Shown here: piece after piece, positions 30,072-38,663 of the stretch
How the letters are laid out: the number at the start of each line of letters is the position of its first letter
Numbering within the stretch: position 1 is the stretch's first letter
Assembly: GCA_945878995.1 (NCBI GenBank)
Contig: CAMCUN010000003.1
Coordinates: 43,007 to 107,006 of the forward strand
Direction of reading: 5' to 3'
Source of the DNA: Polaromonas sp. YR568
GTDB taxonomy: Bacteria > Pseudomonadota > Gammaproteobacteria > Burkholderiales > Burkholderiaceae_C
Length of the DNA: 64,000 nucleotides
Position numbers and translations under genes: made by a program
Notes under the pieces: generated by a model
Seen by the model: the letters and a program-made list of their open reading frames with translations, nothing else
Databases searched by the model: none
What the model was told of the DNA's origin: nothing

Positions 30072-31181
30072 ATGCCCACCCCACAACCCGCGCGCATTTT
30101 TCACCTCCAAGGCGGGCAGGTCACACAGAGCGCCGGCTGGCTCCACCAAGCGCCAGAGACGGGCTTTGTCTGGATCGCCCTGAGCCGTGCGTGCTTGGAG
30201 GCCGAACTCAGCGCCGTACAGGCCTGCGTGCAGCAACTCACAGGCCATGCGCTGGTGGACTTGCATGTGCAAGACCTGCTCAACGCGCAACTGCCCTCGC
30301 GCTTTGAGGACACCTCCCGCTACGACCTGCTGGTGTTTCGCCGCCTGGCCAGTCGGGCGCGCCCGGCTGAAGCCCCGGCAGACGAGGTGCCACGCAAGGT
30401 GCGCGGGCCGGCCATTTTGCGGCGCATTGACACCAGCCCCGTTGGCTTTGCGGTGTTCGACCGCCTGCTGCTGACCGTGCATCCTAGCGACTGTTCGGTG
30501 CGCGAAGCCTTTGCCGCCCGCCTGCTGGCCTCGGTCGCGCAAGCTGAGCGAGTCAACGGCGCCAAGCTGCCGGTCAGCCCCGCCGACCTGATGCTGCGCC
30601 TGGTCAACCAGATGGTCGACCAGTACCTGGACCTGCGGCGCGAACTCAACCGCCAACTCGACCACTGGCAAAGCGAGCTGCTCAATCCTGGCTCGCGCTT
30701 TTCAAACTGGAACGCGGTGCTCGAAGCGCGTGTCACGCTGCACCGGCTCGACGAGCTGTGCGAGGACCAGCGCTCGGCCCTGCAAGACTGGCTGGACGCC
30801 CTGGAAACCTGGCCTGAAGGAGCAAACCCTGGCGAGCAGCGCGAGCACGAACTCCTGAAAGTGCGCTCGCGCGACGTGCTCGAACACATAGAGCGCGTGG
30901 TGCACCACGTCCGGCGCTTAGAACGCAGCACTGAAGTGGCGGTACAACTGCACTTTTCTGCACAAAGCCACCGCACCAACGAGATCATGCGCACGCTCAC
31001 GGCACTGACCGCCGTGTTCCTGCCGCTGAACCTGATCACCGGGTTTTTCGGCATGAACTTTGAATTCATGCCCTTGGTCCACACCCTCACTGGTTTTTGG
31101 TGGGTGGTCGGCCTGATGGCTGGCGTGCTGGTGCTGGTGCTGGGCTGGTTTTGGCGCAGGCGCTACTTGGCGCACCGCTGA
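30072..31181 (+). CDS. CorA-family magnesium/divalent cation transporter
   Basis: The 369-residue protein has a large N-terminal cytoplasmic domain and two C-terminal membrane helices. The first ends in the selectivity motif GMN (LITGFFGMNFEFMP), as in CorA/ZntB channels. The last residues are the usual positively charged tail (RRRYLAHR). It follows hemB by 16 bp on the same strand, which is suggestive because this HemB appears to be magnesium-dependent. The functional link is inference only. ATG 30072 avoids overlap with hemB. Confidence 0.88.
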   Translation: MPTPQPARIFHLQGGQVTQSAGWLHQAPETGFVWIALSRACLEAELSAVQACVQQLTGHALVDLHVQDLLNAQLPSRFEDTSRYDLLVFRRLASRARPAEAPADEVPRKVRGPAILRRIDTSPVGFAVFDRLLLTVHPSDCSVREAFAARLLASVAQAERVNGAKLPVSPADLMLRLVNQMVDQYLDLRRELNRQLDHWQSELLNPGSRFSNWNAVLEARVTLHRLDELCEDQRSALQDWLDALETWPEGANPGEQREHELLKVRSRDVLEHIERVVHHVRRLERSTEVAVQLHFSAQSHRTNEIMRTLTALTAVFLPLNLITGFFGMNFEFMPLVHTLTGFWWVVGLMAGVLVLVLGWFWRRRYLAHR

Positions 31182-31248
31182 GCCAAATAGGGAAGCTGAT
31201 AGCCTGAGCCGGACATCAGGCACTGCCTGAGACCGGCCGCTTGGTCAA

Positions 31249-31932
31249 TCAGCCCAAATGCTGCGCAAAAAACGCCAGCGTTCGCTCGAGCGCCAGCTTG
31301 GCGGCAGGGGCGTCGTAAGAGCCGCGCTGGTCACAGTTAAAGCCGTGGTCGGCGGCGTAGGCGTGCACTTGCACACCAGGCTGCGCAGCGGCAAAGGCTT
31401 GCACTGTGTCCATGGGAATCCAGTGGTCGCGCTCGCCAAAGTGGGCCATGGTCGGGCACAGGGGCTGGCGGGCTGCCTCGGTCGGGGTGGTGACGCCGCC
31501 GCCGTAGTAGGCCGACGCGGCGCTCAGGCCGGGCACCATGCAGGCCGAGCGCCAGGTCAGCAAGCCGCCCCAGCAGTAGCCCACAACGCCGACCTTGCCC
31601 GCGCGACTGGCATAGGCCACGGCAGCCGCAATGTCTTGCATCACGCCGGGGGCGGGCAGTTCTTCCACCGCAGTTTTGAGCGCGATGCCCGCGCCCATGT
31701 CCTCGGCGGTGTAGCCCAGCTCCACACCGGACTTGACGCGCTGAAACGCGGCGGGTGCCACGGCCAAGTAGCCCTGGTCGGCGTAGCCGTCGGCCACGTT
31801 GCGTATGTGCGAATTCACACCAAAAATTTCTTGCAGCACGACCACGGCACCCCGGGGGGTGCCTGCGGGTTCAGCCACGTAAGCGGGGAAAGATGCGCCG
31901 TCGGCGCCTGTGAGATTGACCATTTGACCCAT
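31249..31932 (-). CDS. Dienelactone hydrolase family protein
   Basis: The 227-residue alpha/beta hydrolase shows the Cys-His-Asp triad of the dienelactone hydrolase family: Cys in VGVVGYCWGG, Asp in FGERDHWIP and His in YAADHGFNCD. N-terminal VVVLQEIFGVNSHIRNVAD is also typical. Classical members open dienelactones in chlorocatechol breakdown, but many are general esterases, so the substrate is open. ATG 31932 has an AGGAG ribosome site. An HCCA-isomerase gene precedes it by 40 bp on the same strand, so the two may share a catabolic transcript. Confidence 0.88.
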   Translation of the reverse strand: MGQMVNLTGADGASFPAYVAEPAGTPRGAVVVLQEIFGVNSHIRNVADGYADQGYLAVAPAAFQRVKSGVELGYTAEDMGAGIALKTAVEELPAPGVMQDIAAAVAYASRAGKVGVVGYCWGGLLTWRSACMVPGLSAASAYYGGGVTTPTEAARQPLCPTMAHFGERDHWIPMDTVQAFAAAQPGVQVHAYAADHGFNCDQRGSYDAPAAKLALERTLAFFAQHLG

Positions 31933-31972
31933 GAAGAACTCCTGAAAGTAGGTTGAAAAAGGAAAGCAAAAA

Positions 31973-32575
31973 TCAGTCGGCGCGGGCCAGCCGGCGTTCG
32001 AGCAAGTCCAAGCGGTCTTGGCCCCAAAAAATCTCACCGTCAACGACGTAGCTGGGCGCGCCAAACACGCCGGTGGCTATGGCTTGGCGGGTGTGGGCCT
32101 CGTAGAGCTCTTGCACTTGGGCGCTGTGGGCATCGTCCAGCCAGTCTGCGGGCAGGCCTTGCTCGGCCAGCAGCTCAGCCAAGGTACCCGCATCGGCGAT
32201 GTTGCGCTCCTGCGCCCAAACGGCGGCAAACACCGCGCCACTGAGCTTGAGCGCAACTTCGCTGCCGGCGGCCAATTGGGCCGCAATGAGCAGCCGGGCT
32301 GCATCGTCCACGGCCACCGGGAAAAAGCGCGGCTGCAGGTTCAAGGGCAGGCCCAGGTGGTCCCGAAAGCGGGCCAGCTCCACCAGCCTGTAAGCCTGGC
32401 GCTGGGGCGCGCGCTTGCCCAAAGGCAAGCCGCCAGAGGCGGCAAAAATATGGCCGAAATCGGCGGGCATCAGGTGGACCTGAGCGCCTGCTTGGTGGGC
32501 CATGGCCACCAAGCGGTCGTGGCCCAGGTAGGTCCACGGGCTTTGGGGAGCAAAGTAGTAGTCAATGCGGCGCAT
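31973..32575 (-). CDS. 2-hydroxychromene-2-carboxylate isomerase family (DsbA-like fold)
   Basis: The 200-residue protein has the thioredoxin-like kappa-GST fold of HCCA isomerases. The active-site Ser lies in the N-terminal YYFAPQSPWTYLG, and the C-terminal part has GVFGAPSYVVDGEIFWGQDRL. The type enzyme acts in naphthalene catabolism using glutathione. Here the only aromatic-pathway-like neighbour is the dienelactone hydrolase downstream, so the true substrate is unknown. It is divergent from the GMC oxidoreductase. Confidence 0.88.
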   Translation of the reverse strand: MRRIDYYFAPQSPWTYLGHDRLVAMAHQAGAQVHLMPADFGHIFAASGGLPLGKRAPQRQAYRLVELARFRDHLGLPLNLQPRFFPVAVDDAARLLIAAQLAAGSEVALKLSGAVFAAVWAQERNIADAGTLAELLAEQGLPADWLDDAHSAQVQELYEAHTRQAIATGVFGAPSYVVDGEIFWGQDRLDLLERRLARAD

Positions 32576-32792
32576 GGCCTGTCTCCTGGTTTGTTCTTAT
32601 GCGTGGCGGCTCGCACCCGAAAGCACCCCCACATGCAGATTCTTGCAGAAGCTGGCGCCATCTGCGCGACCACCTCCTTGCCTCGTGTGAAAAATGCAGG
32701 GTCGGTGCGGCTCCACACCCAGGCACTTCATTTGCCACAATGGCCCACGCCGACATGCCCTCCCAGACCCGTCGGCCACCACACGAGACACC

Positions 32793-34508
32793 ATGAGCGA
32801 CATCGTTTTTGACCACATCATCGTGGGCGCCGGCACAGCCGGCTGCCTGCTGGCCAACCGGCTCAGCGCCGACCGCAGCAAGCGGGTGCTGCTCATTGAG
32901 GCTGGCCGCAAAGACGACTACCACTGGATCCACATCCCGGTGGGCTACCTGTACTGCATAGGCAACCCACGCACCGACTGGCTGTACCAAACCGAGCCCA
33001 GCGCCGGCCTCAACGGACGCACACTGCGCTACCCGCGCGGCAAAACGCTGGGTGGCAGCTCCAGCATCAACGGCATGATTTACATGCGCGGCCAAGCCCA
33101 AGACTACGAGCGCTGGGCCGAGGTCACGGGCGATGCGGCCTGGCGCTGGGACCAGGTGCTGCCCGACTTCAAGCGCCATGAAGACCACTACAAGCTGGAT
33201 GCGGGCGCCCCCCCTGTGAGCGAGGCCTTTGCCGCCTTGCATGGCAGCCGGGTGCCGCCCACGGCCCAAGAAAAACGCATCAACGGCATGAACGGCGGCG
33301 AATGGCGGGTGGAAAAGCAACGCCTGCGCTGGGACATCTTGGACGACTTTGCCAAAGCCGCGCAGCAAGCGGGCATTCCGGCCACCGACGACTTCAATGG
33401 CGGCGACAACGAGGGCGTGAGCTACTTTGAGGTCAACCAGCGACAAGGCTGGCGCTGGAACACGGCCAAGGCTTTTTTACGGCCCACCTGCTATGGCCGG
33501 CCCAACTTTGAAATGTGGACCAGCGCCCAGGTCAGCCGGCTGCTGCTGGAGGGCACAGACAAGGGCCAGCGCTGCACGGGCGTGGAGGTGTGGACGGGCA
33601 CCGAGATGACCCGGGCCATGCTCAAGCCGGGCGGCGAGCTGAGCTTGTGCGCGGGCAGCGTGGGCTCGCCGCAAATTTTGCAGCTCTCTGGCATTGGCCC
33701 GGGCGAGCTGCTGAGCCGCCATGGCATCACGGTGCAGCGCGACTTGCCTGGCGTGGGCGCCAACTTGCAGGACCACCTGCAAATTCGCTCGGTCTACAAG
33801 ATTCGCCCGCCCAAGGGCGCGCAAAGCACGCTCAACACCTTGGCGGCCTCCAATTGGGGGCGCATGAAAATGGGTCTGCAGTTTGCGCTGCAGCGCCGCG
33901 GCCCCATGAGCATGGCGCCCTCGCAGCTGGGCGCTTTCACGCGCTCAGACCCCGACCAGCCCAGCCCCAACATCCAGTACCACGTGCAGCCCCTGTCGCT
34001 GGACGCCTTTGGCGAGCCGCTGCACCGCTTTGACGCTTTCACCGCCAGCGTGTGCAACCTCAAGCCCACCAGCCGGGGCACGGTGGCCATTCGCAGCAAC
34101 AAGTTTGAAGACGCACCCCAGATTGCGCCCAACTACCTGAGCACGCCTGAGGACAGGCAGGTGGCAGCGCAGTCGCTGCGGGTGACGCGCCGCATCGTCG
34201 GCCAAAGCGCGCTGGCCCGCTGGCAGCCTGAAGAATTCAAGCCCGGTGTGCAGTACACCAGCGACGAGGACCTGGCCCGCTTGGCAGGCGACATTGCCAC
34301 CACCATCTTCCACCCGGTGGGCACCACCCGCATGGGCCGCGACGACGACGAAATGGCCGTGCTCGATTCGCACCTGCGGGTGCGCGGCGTGGCCGGCCTG
34401 CGCGTGGTCGACGCCGGGGCCATGCCCTTCATCACCAGCGGCAACACCAACTCGCCCACGCTGATGATGGCCGAGAAGGCGGCAGGCTGGATACGCGCCG
34501 GTCAATAG
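32793..34508 (+). CDS. GMC family FAD oxidoreductase (choline dehydrogenase-like)
   Basis: The 571-residue flavoprotein begins with the FAD-binding motif IVGAGTAGCLLANRLS. It contains PRGKTLGGSSSINGMIYMRG (GMC signature 1), SVGSPQILQLSGIGP (GMC signature 2), and the C-terminal His/Asn active-site region (TIFHPVGTTRMG, GNTNSPTLMMAEKAA). Relatives oxidise alcohols such as choline or polyethylene glycol. The substrate here is not shown. ATG 32793 gives the standard start, and the upstream frame is non-coding. Confidence 0.93.
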   Translation: MSDIVFDHIIVGAGTAGCLLANRLSADRSKRVLLIEAGRKDDYHWIHIPVGYLYCIGNPRTDWLYQTEPSAGLNGRTLRYPRGKTLGGSSSINGMIYMRGQAQDYERWAEVTGDAAWRWDQVLPDFKRHEDHYKLDAGAPPVSEAFAALHGSRVPPTAQEKRINGMNGGEWRVEKQRLRWDILDDFAKAAQQAGIPATDDFNGGDNEGVSYFEVNQRQGWRWNTAKAFLRPTCYGRPNFEMWTSAQVSRLLLEGTDKGQRCTGVEVWTGTEMTRAMLKPGGELSLCAGSVGSPQILQLSGIGPGELLSRHGITVQRDLPGVGANLQDHLQIRSVYKIRPPKGAQSTLNTLAASNWGRMKMGLQFALQRRGPMSMAPSQLGAFTRSDPDQPSPNIQYHVQPLSLDAFGEPLHRFDAFTASVCNLKPTSRGTVAIRSNKFEDAPQIAPNYLSTPEDRQVAAQSLRVTRRIVGQSALARWQPEEFKPGVQYTSDEDLARLAGDIATTIFHPVGTTRMGRDDDEMAVLDSHLRVRGVAGLRVVDAGAMPFITSGNTNSPTLMMAEKAAGWIRAGQ

Positions 34509-34717
34509 GCCCCGCATGGCACGAGGTGCTGGGGTAAGTCCCGAGCCAGAAGCGCCGGCGACCCGGTTACATTCATGACCAACATGACAAGGCCTTGAAG
34601 GCTGTTGTCAAGGAGCCGAGGAGACGCAAAGAAAATTTGTCCGCAGGCGTTTTGGTTTCAACAAAAGCCAACAGGTCTCAGAGACAACACCCGAGCAAGC
34701 CCAACAGGCTGAACCGA

Positions 34718-34748
34718 AAAAAGCGCTGGCAACCCCAGCGCTTTTTTG
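34718..34748. terminator. Bidirectional intrinsic terminator between GMC oxidoreductase and TauE gene
   Basis: A perfect stem AAAAAAGCGCTGG / CCAGCGCTTTTTT (34718-34730 with 34736-34748) with a CAACC loop gives a T-run on both strands. It lies 210 bp after the GMC stop and 60 bp before the TauE/SafE start. The 209 bp between the GMC stop and this hairpin contain no convincing ORF. Confidence 0.88.
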
Positions 34749-34807
34749 CTTTTCAAGCCCTGCTGAGCTGAACCAACCCCGCGCAGCCCGATGCCACAAT
34801 CGTGGCC

Positions 34808-35566
34808 ATGGAACTTTTCCTTGTGGCCTGTGCCTCGCTGCTGGCCGGCTTCGTGGACTCTATCGTGGGCGGCGGCGGTCTGGTGCTGGTGCCCGCCCTC
34901 TTTGCCGCTTTTCCCACCACCCACCCGGCCACCCTGTTTGGCGTGAACAAAAGCGCTTCGCTGTGGGGCACGGCCGTGGCCACGGTGCAGTATTCACGGC
35001 GCGTGACCATGGACTGGCCGGTGCTTCTGCCCGCCGCCACCATGAGCCTGGCCGGCGCCCTGGCCGGGGCCTGGCTGGTCACCGTGGTCTCGCCTGAGTT
35101 TTTGCGCAAGTTGCTGCCTGTGGTGTTGGTGGTGGTGCTGATCTACACCTTGGCCAAAAAAGAGCTGGGCCGCCACCACGCGCCCCGCCTGCAAGGCTGG
35201 AGCCAAACCGTCACGGCCGGGGCCATTGGCCTGCTCATGGGCTTTTACGACGGTTTTTTTGGCCCGGGCACCGGCAGCTTGCTGGTGTTTTTGTTTGTGC
35301 GCCTGCTGGGCTACGACTTTTTGCACGCCTCGGCCTCGGCCAAGCTGCTCAACAGCTGCAGCAACTTGGCGGCCTTGAGCCTGTTTGCCCTGAAGGGCCA
35401 CATTTGGTGGCACTACGCCCTGGTGCTGGCGCTGGCCAACGTGGCCGGCAGCCTGCTGGGCACCCGCCTGGCTCTTAAGCACGGCGCGGGCTTTGTGCGC
35501 TGGGTGTTTGTGGTGGTGGTGGGCACGCTGATTGTGAAGACGGGGTACGACGCGTTTTTGCGGTGA
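34808..35566 (+). CDS. TauE/SafE (TSUP) family anion permease
   Basis: The 252-residue membrane protein has about eight hydrophobic helices arranged as two repeats. The family hallmark GFVDSIVGGGGLVLVPAL is near the N-terminus, and its partner GFYDGFFGPGTGSLLVF begins the second half. Members export sulfite, sulfoacetate or similar organic anions. The substrate is not evident. An upstream in-frame GTG (34802) is possible, but ATG 34808 is preferred. Confidence 0.9.
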   Translation: MELFLVACASLLAGFVDSIVGGGGLVLVPALFAAFPTTHPATLFGVNKSASLWGTAVATVQYSRRVTMDWPVLLPAATMSLAGALAGAWLVTVVSPEFLRKLLPVVLVVVLIYTLAKKELGRHHAPRLQGWSQTVTAGAIGLLMGFYDGFFGPGTGSLLVFLFVRLLGYDFLHASASAKLLNSCSNLAALSLFALKGHIWWHYALVLALANVAGSLLGTRLALKHGAGFVRWVFVVVVGTLIVKTGYDAFLR

Positions 35567-35671
35567 GGGTGGGGCTGGACCCGAGCGAATCAGGTGCAAC
35601 AAGACAGAATCTCAGTGACCGTTGCACTGTTGCAGCCCCTGGGCTAAATTACACCCATACCAAAGGCATTG

Positions 35672-35910
35672 AACCTAAACCCGGCAGTTGGCCGCTTGCT
35701 TCCGCTGGAAAAACTTTATGAATCAAACACTTGCGCCCACGACGATCTTCACCTCATGGGTGAAAGCGCTGCACGGCCGCAGGTCTGCCGCTTCAGGCCT
35801 CTGGCGTTGTTGCTCGCACCCCCCGAACAGGCAGTCCGGGGGGCACTCGCGCCTAGCCACAGACCTGCTTCGTCAGCCCCTCGGCCGCGCCCAAATGCCG
35901 GATTTAGGTT
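35672..35910. mobile_element. MITE-like element with imperfect 24-bp terminal inverted repeats
   Basis: The 591-bp gap between the TauE gene and the next toxin gene contains a 239-bp segment bounded by AACCTAAACCCGGCA (35672-35686) and TGCCGGATTTAGGTT (35896-35910). Extending inwards, the inverted match covers 24 positions with three mismatches. Inside are nested palindromes: GCAGGTCTG with CAGACCTGC, and CCCCCCG (35819-35825) with CGGGGGG (35837-35843). No transposase is encoded, and the two overlapping ORFs inside look accidental. No target-site duplication is evident. Just outside, GTGCAAC and GTTGCAC form a further inverted repeat at about 35593-35626. The remaining flank (35911-36158) shows nothing recognisable. 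Confidence 0.6.
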
Positions 35911-36158
35911 GAAAAAGCGCTCAAACTGAAACGAAACTTAGCCTGAACATTCAAAACCTTGTCGTCGGTCAGGTGAGCATGGTCCCAGGCTCGGAGGCAC
36001 TGGCACGAATTCGGGCCAAGCTTGCGTGAGCCACTGAATTCATTCAGACGCAGAAGCTGAACTTGAAGACGCTGCTCTGTAGCTCGCAGTGCATGCAAGC
36101 CCAGCCCAGTCCGTAAAAATACACAGTTGCGCCACAGCCCGTTCGATAGAAAGAAATA

Positions 36159-36461
36159 TCATCCGAAACTGAGGCTCGCTCTCCAGTAGCCGGGCTTTCG
36201 CCGCATTGGCGCGACAGCGACGATATAGACATCATCTTCACCATAGACATAGACCAATGAAAACTTAAATTGGCGGTCTACGATTCGGCGCGTTCTCCCT
36301 TTGTACTTTGGCCAAGCTTCAGGCATTTGTACCGCCTGTGTCTCGGCAATCGGCACCGCTCTGTCGAAGTGCTCAGCCAGCCGAGGACTGATTTCTGCAT
36401 AGAAGTGGACCTGCTCAAGGAACTCAGTGCGAGCCTGCGGGTGATACCTGACCGTTCTCAC
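36159..36461 (-). CDS. RelE/ParE family toxin
   Basis: The 100-residue protein has the RelE/ParE fold pattern: N-terminal VRYHPQARTEFLEQVHFYAEI, central RRIVDRQFKFSLVYVY and C-terminal VYIVAVAPMRRKPGYWRA. Members block translation or DNA gyrase. Its start overlaps the stop of the antitoxin gene by ATGA, the usual coupled arrangement. The module lies between the inverted-repeat element and the PQQ-related island. Confidence 0.88.
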   Translation of the reverse strand: MRTVRYHPQARTEFLEQVHFYAEISPRLAEHFDRAVPIAETQAVQMPEAWPKYKGRTRRIVDRQFKFSLVYVYGEDDVYIVAVAPMRRKPGYWRASLSFG

Positions 36462-36688
36462 TGCCGGATGATGCGCCGAGCTTGAGCATGAACCTCCTGG
36501 GCTGGTATGAGTTCGGCGCCTGACTCGATTTCAGCCACCCTGAGCTCAATTTCTCGATCCCAGGCGTCGCCAACTTTGGCATCAGTTTCTTGATGCAAAG
36601 AGTCCAACATCTCTTGTGCCAGGCGCGCTCTGTCCTCGACGGGCAAAGTCTTGGTGCGGGCTGAAAGTTCATCGACTAAAGTGGACAT
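36458..36688 (-). CDS. Addiction-module antitoxin (small helical component family)
   Basis: The 76-residue acidic helical protein (MSTLVDELSARTKTLPVEDR, LAQEMLDSLH, WDREIELRVAEIESGAELI) matches the short 'addiction module component' antitoxins that pair with RelE/ParE toxins. An AGGAGG ribosome site stands just before ATG 36688. The longer frame upstream is not needed. The toxin gene follows with a 4-bp overlap. Confidence 0.88.
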   Translation of the reverse strand: MSTLVDELSARTKTLPVEDRARLAQEMLDSLHQETDAKVGDAWDREIELRVAEIESGAELIPAQEVHAQARRIIRQ

Positions 36689-36765
36689 GGTGACCTCCTG
36701 ATGCTTGAAATCCAGTTTACAGGGGCGAAGTGAACATGGTTTTCCCATCACACATCACACTCGAT

Positions 36766-37548
36766 TCAGCCCTTGTTGGTCGCCAATACCACCGGCCGTG
36801 TCAGCGACAAAAAAGCCTGCTCCAAACTGCTTTGATCGGTGAGCGCCAGCAGCGCCTGCACCGAGCCTTGGTGGCGCACGCGGCCTTGGTGCAGCACCAG
36901 CACCGCATCGGCGCCTTGCACCTCTTCCACCAAATGGGTGGCCCAGAGCACGGCTACGCCTTGGTCGCGTTGGAGCTCCTGGACGGCGGCCAGCAGCTGC
37001 TGGCGGGAGGCGGGGTCCAGGCCCACGGTGGCCTCGTCCATCAGCAGCACGGCGGGGCGGTGCAGCAGGGCGCGCACCAGCTCGATCTTGCGCCGTGTGC
37101 CGCCCGACAACACACGGCAGGGGCGCTGAAGCTGGTCGGCCAGTCCCAGCCGCTCTAAATCAGCACGAATGCGCTCCTCCGCCAAGCGCGATGGCAGACC
37201 GTGCAGGTCGGAGTGAAACCGCAGGTTGGCGCGCACGCTCAAGTCGAGGTCCAGCGCGGGCTGCTGGAACACCACGCCCAACCGGGCCAGCGCCTGGGGG
37301 GCGGCGCTGCGCAGGGCATGGCCCATGACGGTGATGTCACCGGTATCGGGCGTGAACCAGCCGGTGAGCAACTGCAGCAAGGTGGACTTGCCCGCGCCGT
37401 TGGGGCCCAGCAGTGCCATGCGCTGGCCGCGCCGCAGGCTCAGGCTCACCCCGTCCAGCGCCTGATGCGCACCGTAGGCTTTGTGCAGATCGTGGGCCAC
37501 GAGCACGGTGTCTGGCAGGTCTGCGTTGTGAGGGGTGTGGGGGTCCAT
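36766..37548 (-). CDS. ABC transporter ATP-binding protein (PQQ-alcohol-dehydrogenase-associated type)
   Basis: The 260-residue ATPase has Walker A GPNGAGKST, the signature LSGGTRRKIELVRALL and Walker B AVLLMDEATVGLD, then the H-loop WATHLV. It belongs to the drug/polysaccharide export-type ATPases (DrrA/NodI-like). I infer that it powers the ABC-2-type permease encoded at 40947-41783, because this ATPase, that permease and the binding protein at 39709 form the set usually found with PQQ-dependent alcohol dehydrogenases. Here the ATPase is on the opposite arm of a divergent arrangement, 32 bp after a Bug-type binding protein gene. Confidence 0.85.
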   Translation of the reverse strand: MDPHTPHNADLPDTVLVAHDLHKAYGAHQALDGVSLSLRRGQRMALLGPNGAGKSTLLQLLTGWFTPDTGDITVMGHALRSAAPQALARLGVVFQQPALDLDLSVRANLRFHSDLHGLPSRLAEERIRADLERLGLADQLQRPCRVLSGGTRRKIELVRALLHRPAVLLMDEATVGLDPASRQQLLAAVQELQRDQGVAVLWATHLVEEVQGADAVLVLHQGRVRHQGSVQALLALTDQSSLEQAFLSLTRPVVLATNKG

Positions 37549-37580
37549 GGTCAGGCGGGTGCTTCAGGTCAATAGGCAAG

Positions 37581-38600
37581 TCATGCAGCCTGGGCCAGCA
37601 GCTTCATGCGCTGAAGCATTTGGCGCTCTTTGTGCCAGGTGTGCAGCAGCTCTTGCCGGTAGCTGGCCGCGTCCAGGTAGCTGGCATCTTGGTCGTAGCG
37701 CTGCAGCTCAGCCAGGTGGCGGGGCGTGAACATGGCCGCTTTGAAGGCGTCGTGGAGCGCTGCCAGCACGGGCGCGGGCGTGCCCGCAGGTGCCACCAAG
37801 CCCCAGGGCGAGTGGTAAACGGCTTGGGCAAAGCCCAGCTCTTTCATGGTGGGCACCTGCGGCCAGCGGGCGCTGCGCTGCTCGCTGAAGACCGCCAGCA
37901 GCCTGAGCTTGCCTTGGTCCACCCAAGGCGCAAAGCCGGTGGAATTCATGCCCGCCATGATGTGGCCGTGGGCCAGCGCCAGCATTTGCTCGGTGGTGCC
38001 TTTGAAGGGCACATGGGTGTAGGCAATGCCCAATTGGCCCAACAGGTCTTCCATGGCAATGTGCGGGGTGGAACCCAGGCCGGTAGAGCCCAGCATGAGC
38101 TCGGCCGGGCGGGCGCGCGCCCAGTCCAGCAGGTCTTGCAAGCGGCGCCAGGGGCTTGCGCTGGGCACCAACAGGCCGAAGGTGGTGCCCGAGACCTGCA
38201 AGATGGGTTCCAGGTCCAGCAAAGGGTCCCAGGCCACCTTGTTCATTAGGGCATGGCGCAGCACGGGCAGGGGCAGCTGGCCGATGGTATGGCCATCGGC
38301 GGCGGCGGCCTTGAGCAAGGGTGCCACCAAGGTGCCGGCCGCGCCAGGCCGGTTGAGCACGGTCACCGCCTGACCCAGGCGCGGCCCCGCCTCCTCGGCC
38401 AAGATGCGCAGGCTTTGGTCGGTGCCGCCACCGGCCGGCCAAGGCACGATGAGCGTGATGGGCTTGCGCGGCCAGCCCGGGGCGGCCGACTGGGCCAGCC
38501 CGCCCGTGCAGGCCGTGCCGGCCAGCCAGACGCCGGCCAAGCGCAGGCATTGGCGGCGCGGTAAACCGTGCCAAGGGATTGAAGGTGGGGGCAAAGGCAT
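37581..38600 (-). CDS. Bug/TctC family periplasmic solute-binding protein
   Basis: The 339-residue protein shows the Bug-family N-terminal pattern after its signal: WPRKPITLIVPWPAGGGTD, then LNRPGAAGTL and GSTGLGSTPHIAMEDLLGQLG. These receptors normally serve tripartite tricarboxylate transporters; no TctA or TctB gene is nearby. The signal region contains PRRQCLRLAG, which resembles a Tat motif. It precedes the ABC ATPase on the same strand and diverges from the beta-propeller operon. A sigma-54-like element (38611-38626) lies within a few bases of this ATG, so a start further downstream is possible. Confidence 0.85.
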   Translation of the reverse strand: MPLPPPSIPWHGLPRRQCLRLAGVWLAGTACTGGLAQSAAPGWPRKPITLIVPWPAGGGTDQSLRILAEEAGPRLGQAVTVLNRPGAAGTLVAPLLKAAAADGHTIGQLPLPVLRHALMNKVAWDPLLDLEPILQVSGTTFGLLVPSASPWRRLQDLLDWARARPAELMLGSTGLGSTPHIAMEDLLGQLGIAYTHVPFKGTTEQMLALAHGHIMAGMNSTGFAPWVDQGKLRLLAVFSEQRSARWPQVPTMKELGFAQAVYHSPWGLVAPAGTPAPVLAALHDAFKAAMFTPRHLAELQRYDQDASYLDAASYRQELLHTWHKERQMLQRMKLLAQAA

Positions 38601-38610
38601 TCATGTGTTT

Positions 38611-38626
38611 TGCAAGATGCGCGCCC
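38611..38626 (-). promoter_or_regulatory. Possible sigma-54 promoter for the Bug/ABC-ATPase arm
   Basis: Read on the minus strand, GGGCGCGCATCTTGCA has GG and GC 10 bp apart and a perfect TTGCA -12 block. The -24 block is GGGCGC instead of TGGCAC. Transcription would begin close to the annotated start codon of the Bug-type gene, which is a weakness of this call. Confidence 0.35.
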
Positions 38627-38631
38627 GCAGC

Positions 38632-38646
38632 TGGCACAGGAATTGC
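38632..38646 (+). promoter_or_regulatory. Sigma-54 (-24/-12) promoter for the beta-propeller operon
   Basis: TGGCACAGGAATTGC contains the consensus -24 block TGGCAC and -12 block TTGC at the exact spacing (5 bp between blocks). It points towards the beta-propeller gene, whose ATG is 97 bp downstream. A sigma-54-dependent activator is encoded in the same island at 43134-44402. Confidence 0.65.
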
Positions 38647-38663
38647 CGAATTCAAGGCCCCAG

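Noticed and set aside
35669..35929. Two overlapping short ORFs inside the inverted-repeat element
   Set aside because: One begins at the terminal repeat itself and both lack ribosome sites or recognisable motifs; the nested palindromes explain the sequence better.
35904..36250. Minus-strand ORFs between the inverted-repeat element and the toxin gene
   Set aside because: They either read out of the repeat or overlap the RelE/ParE toxin gene in a wrong frame; no motif seen.
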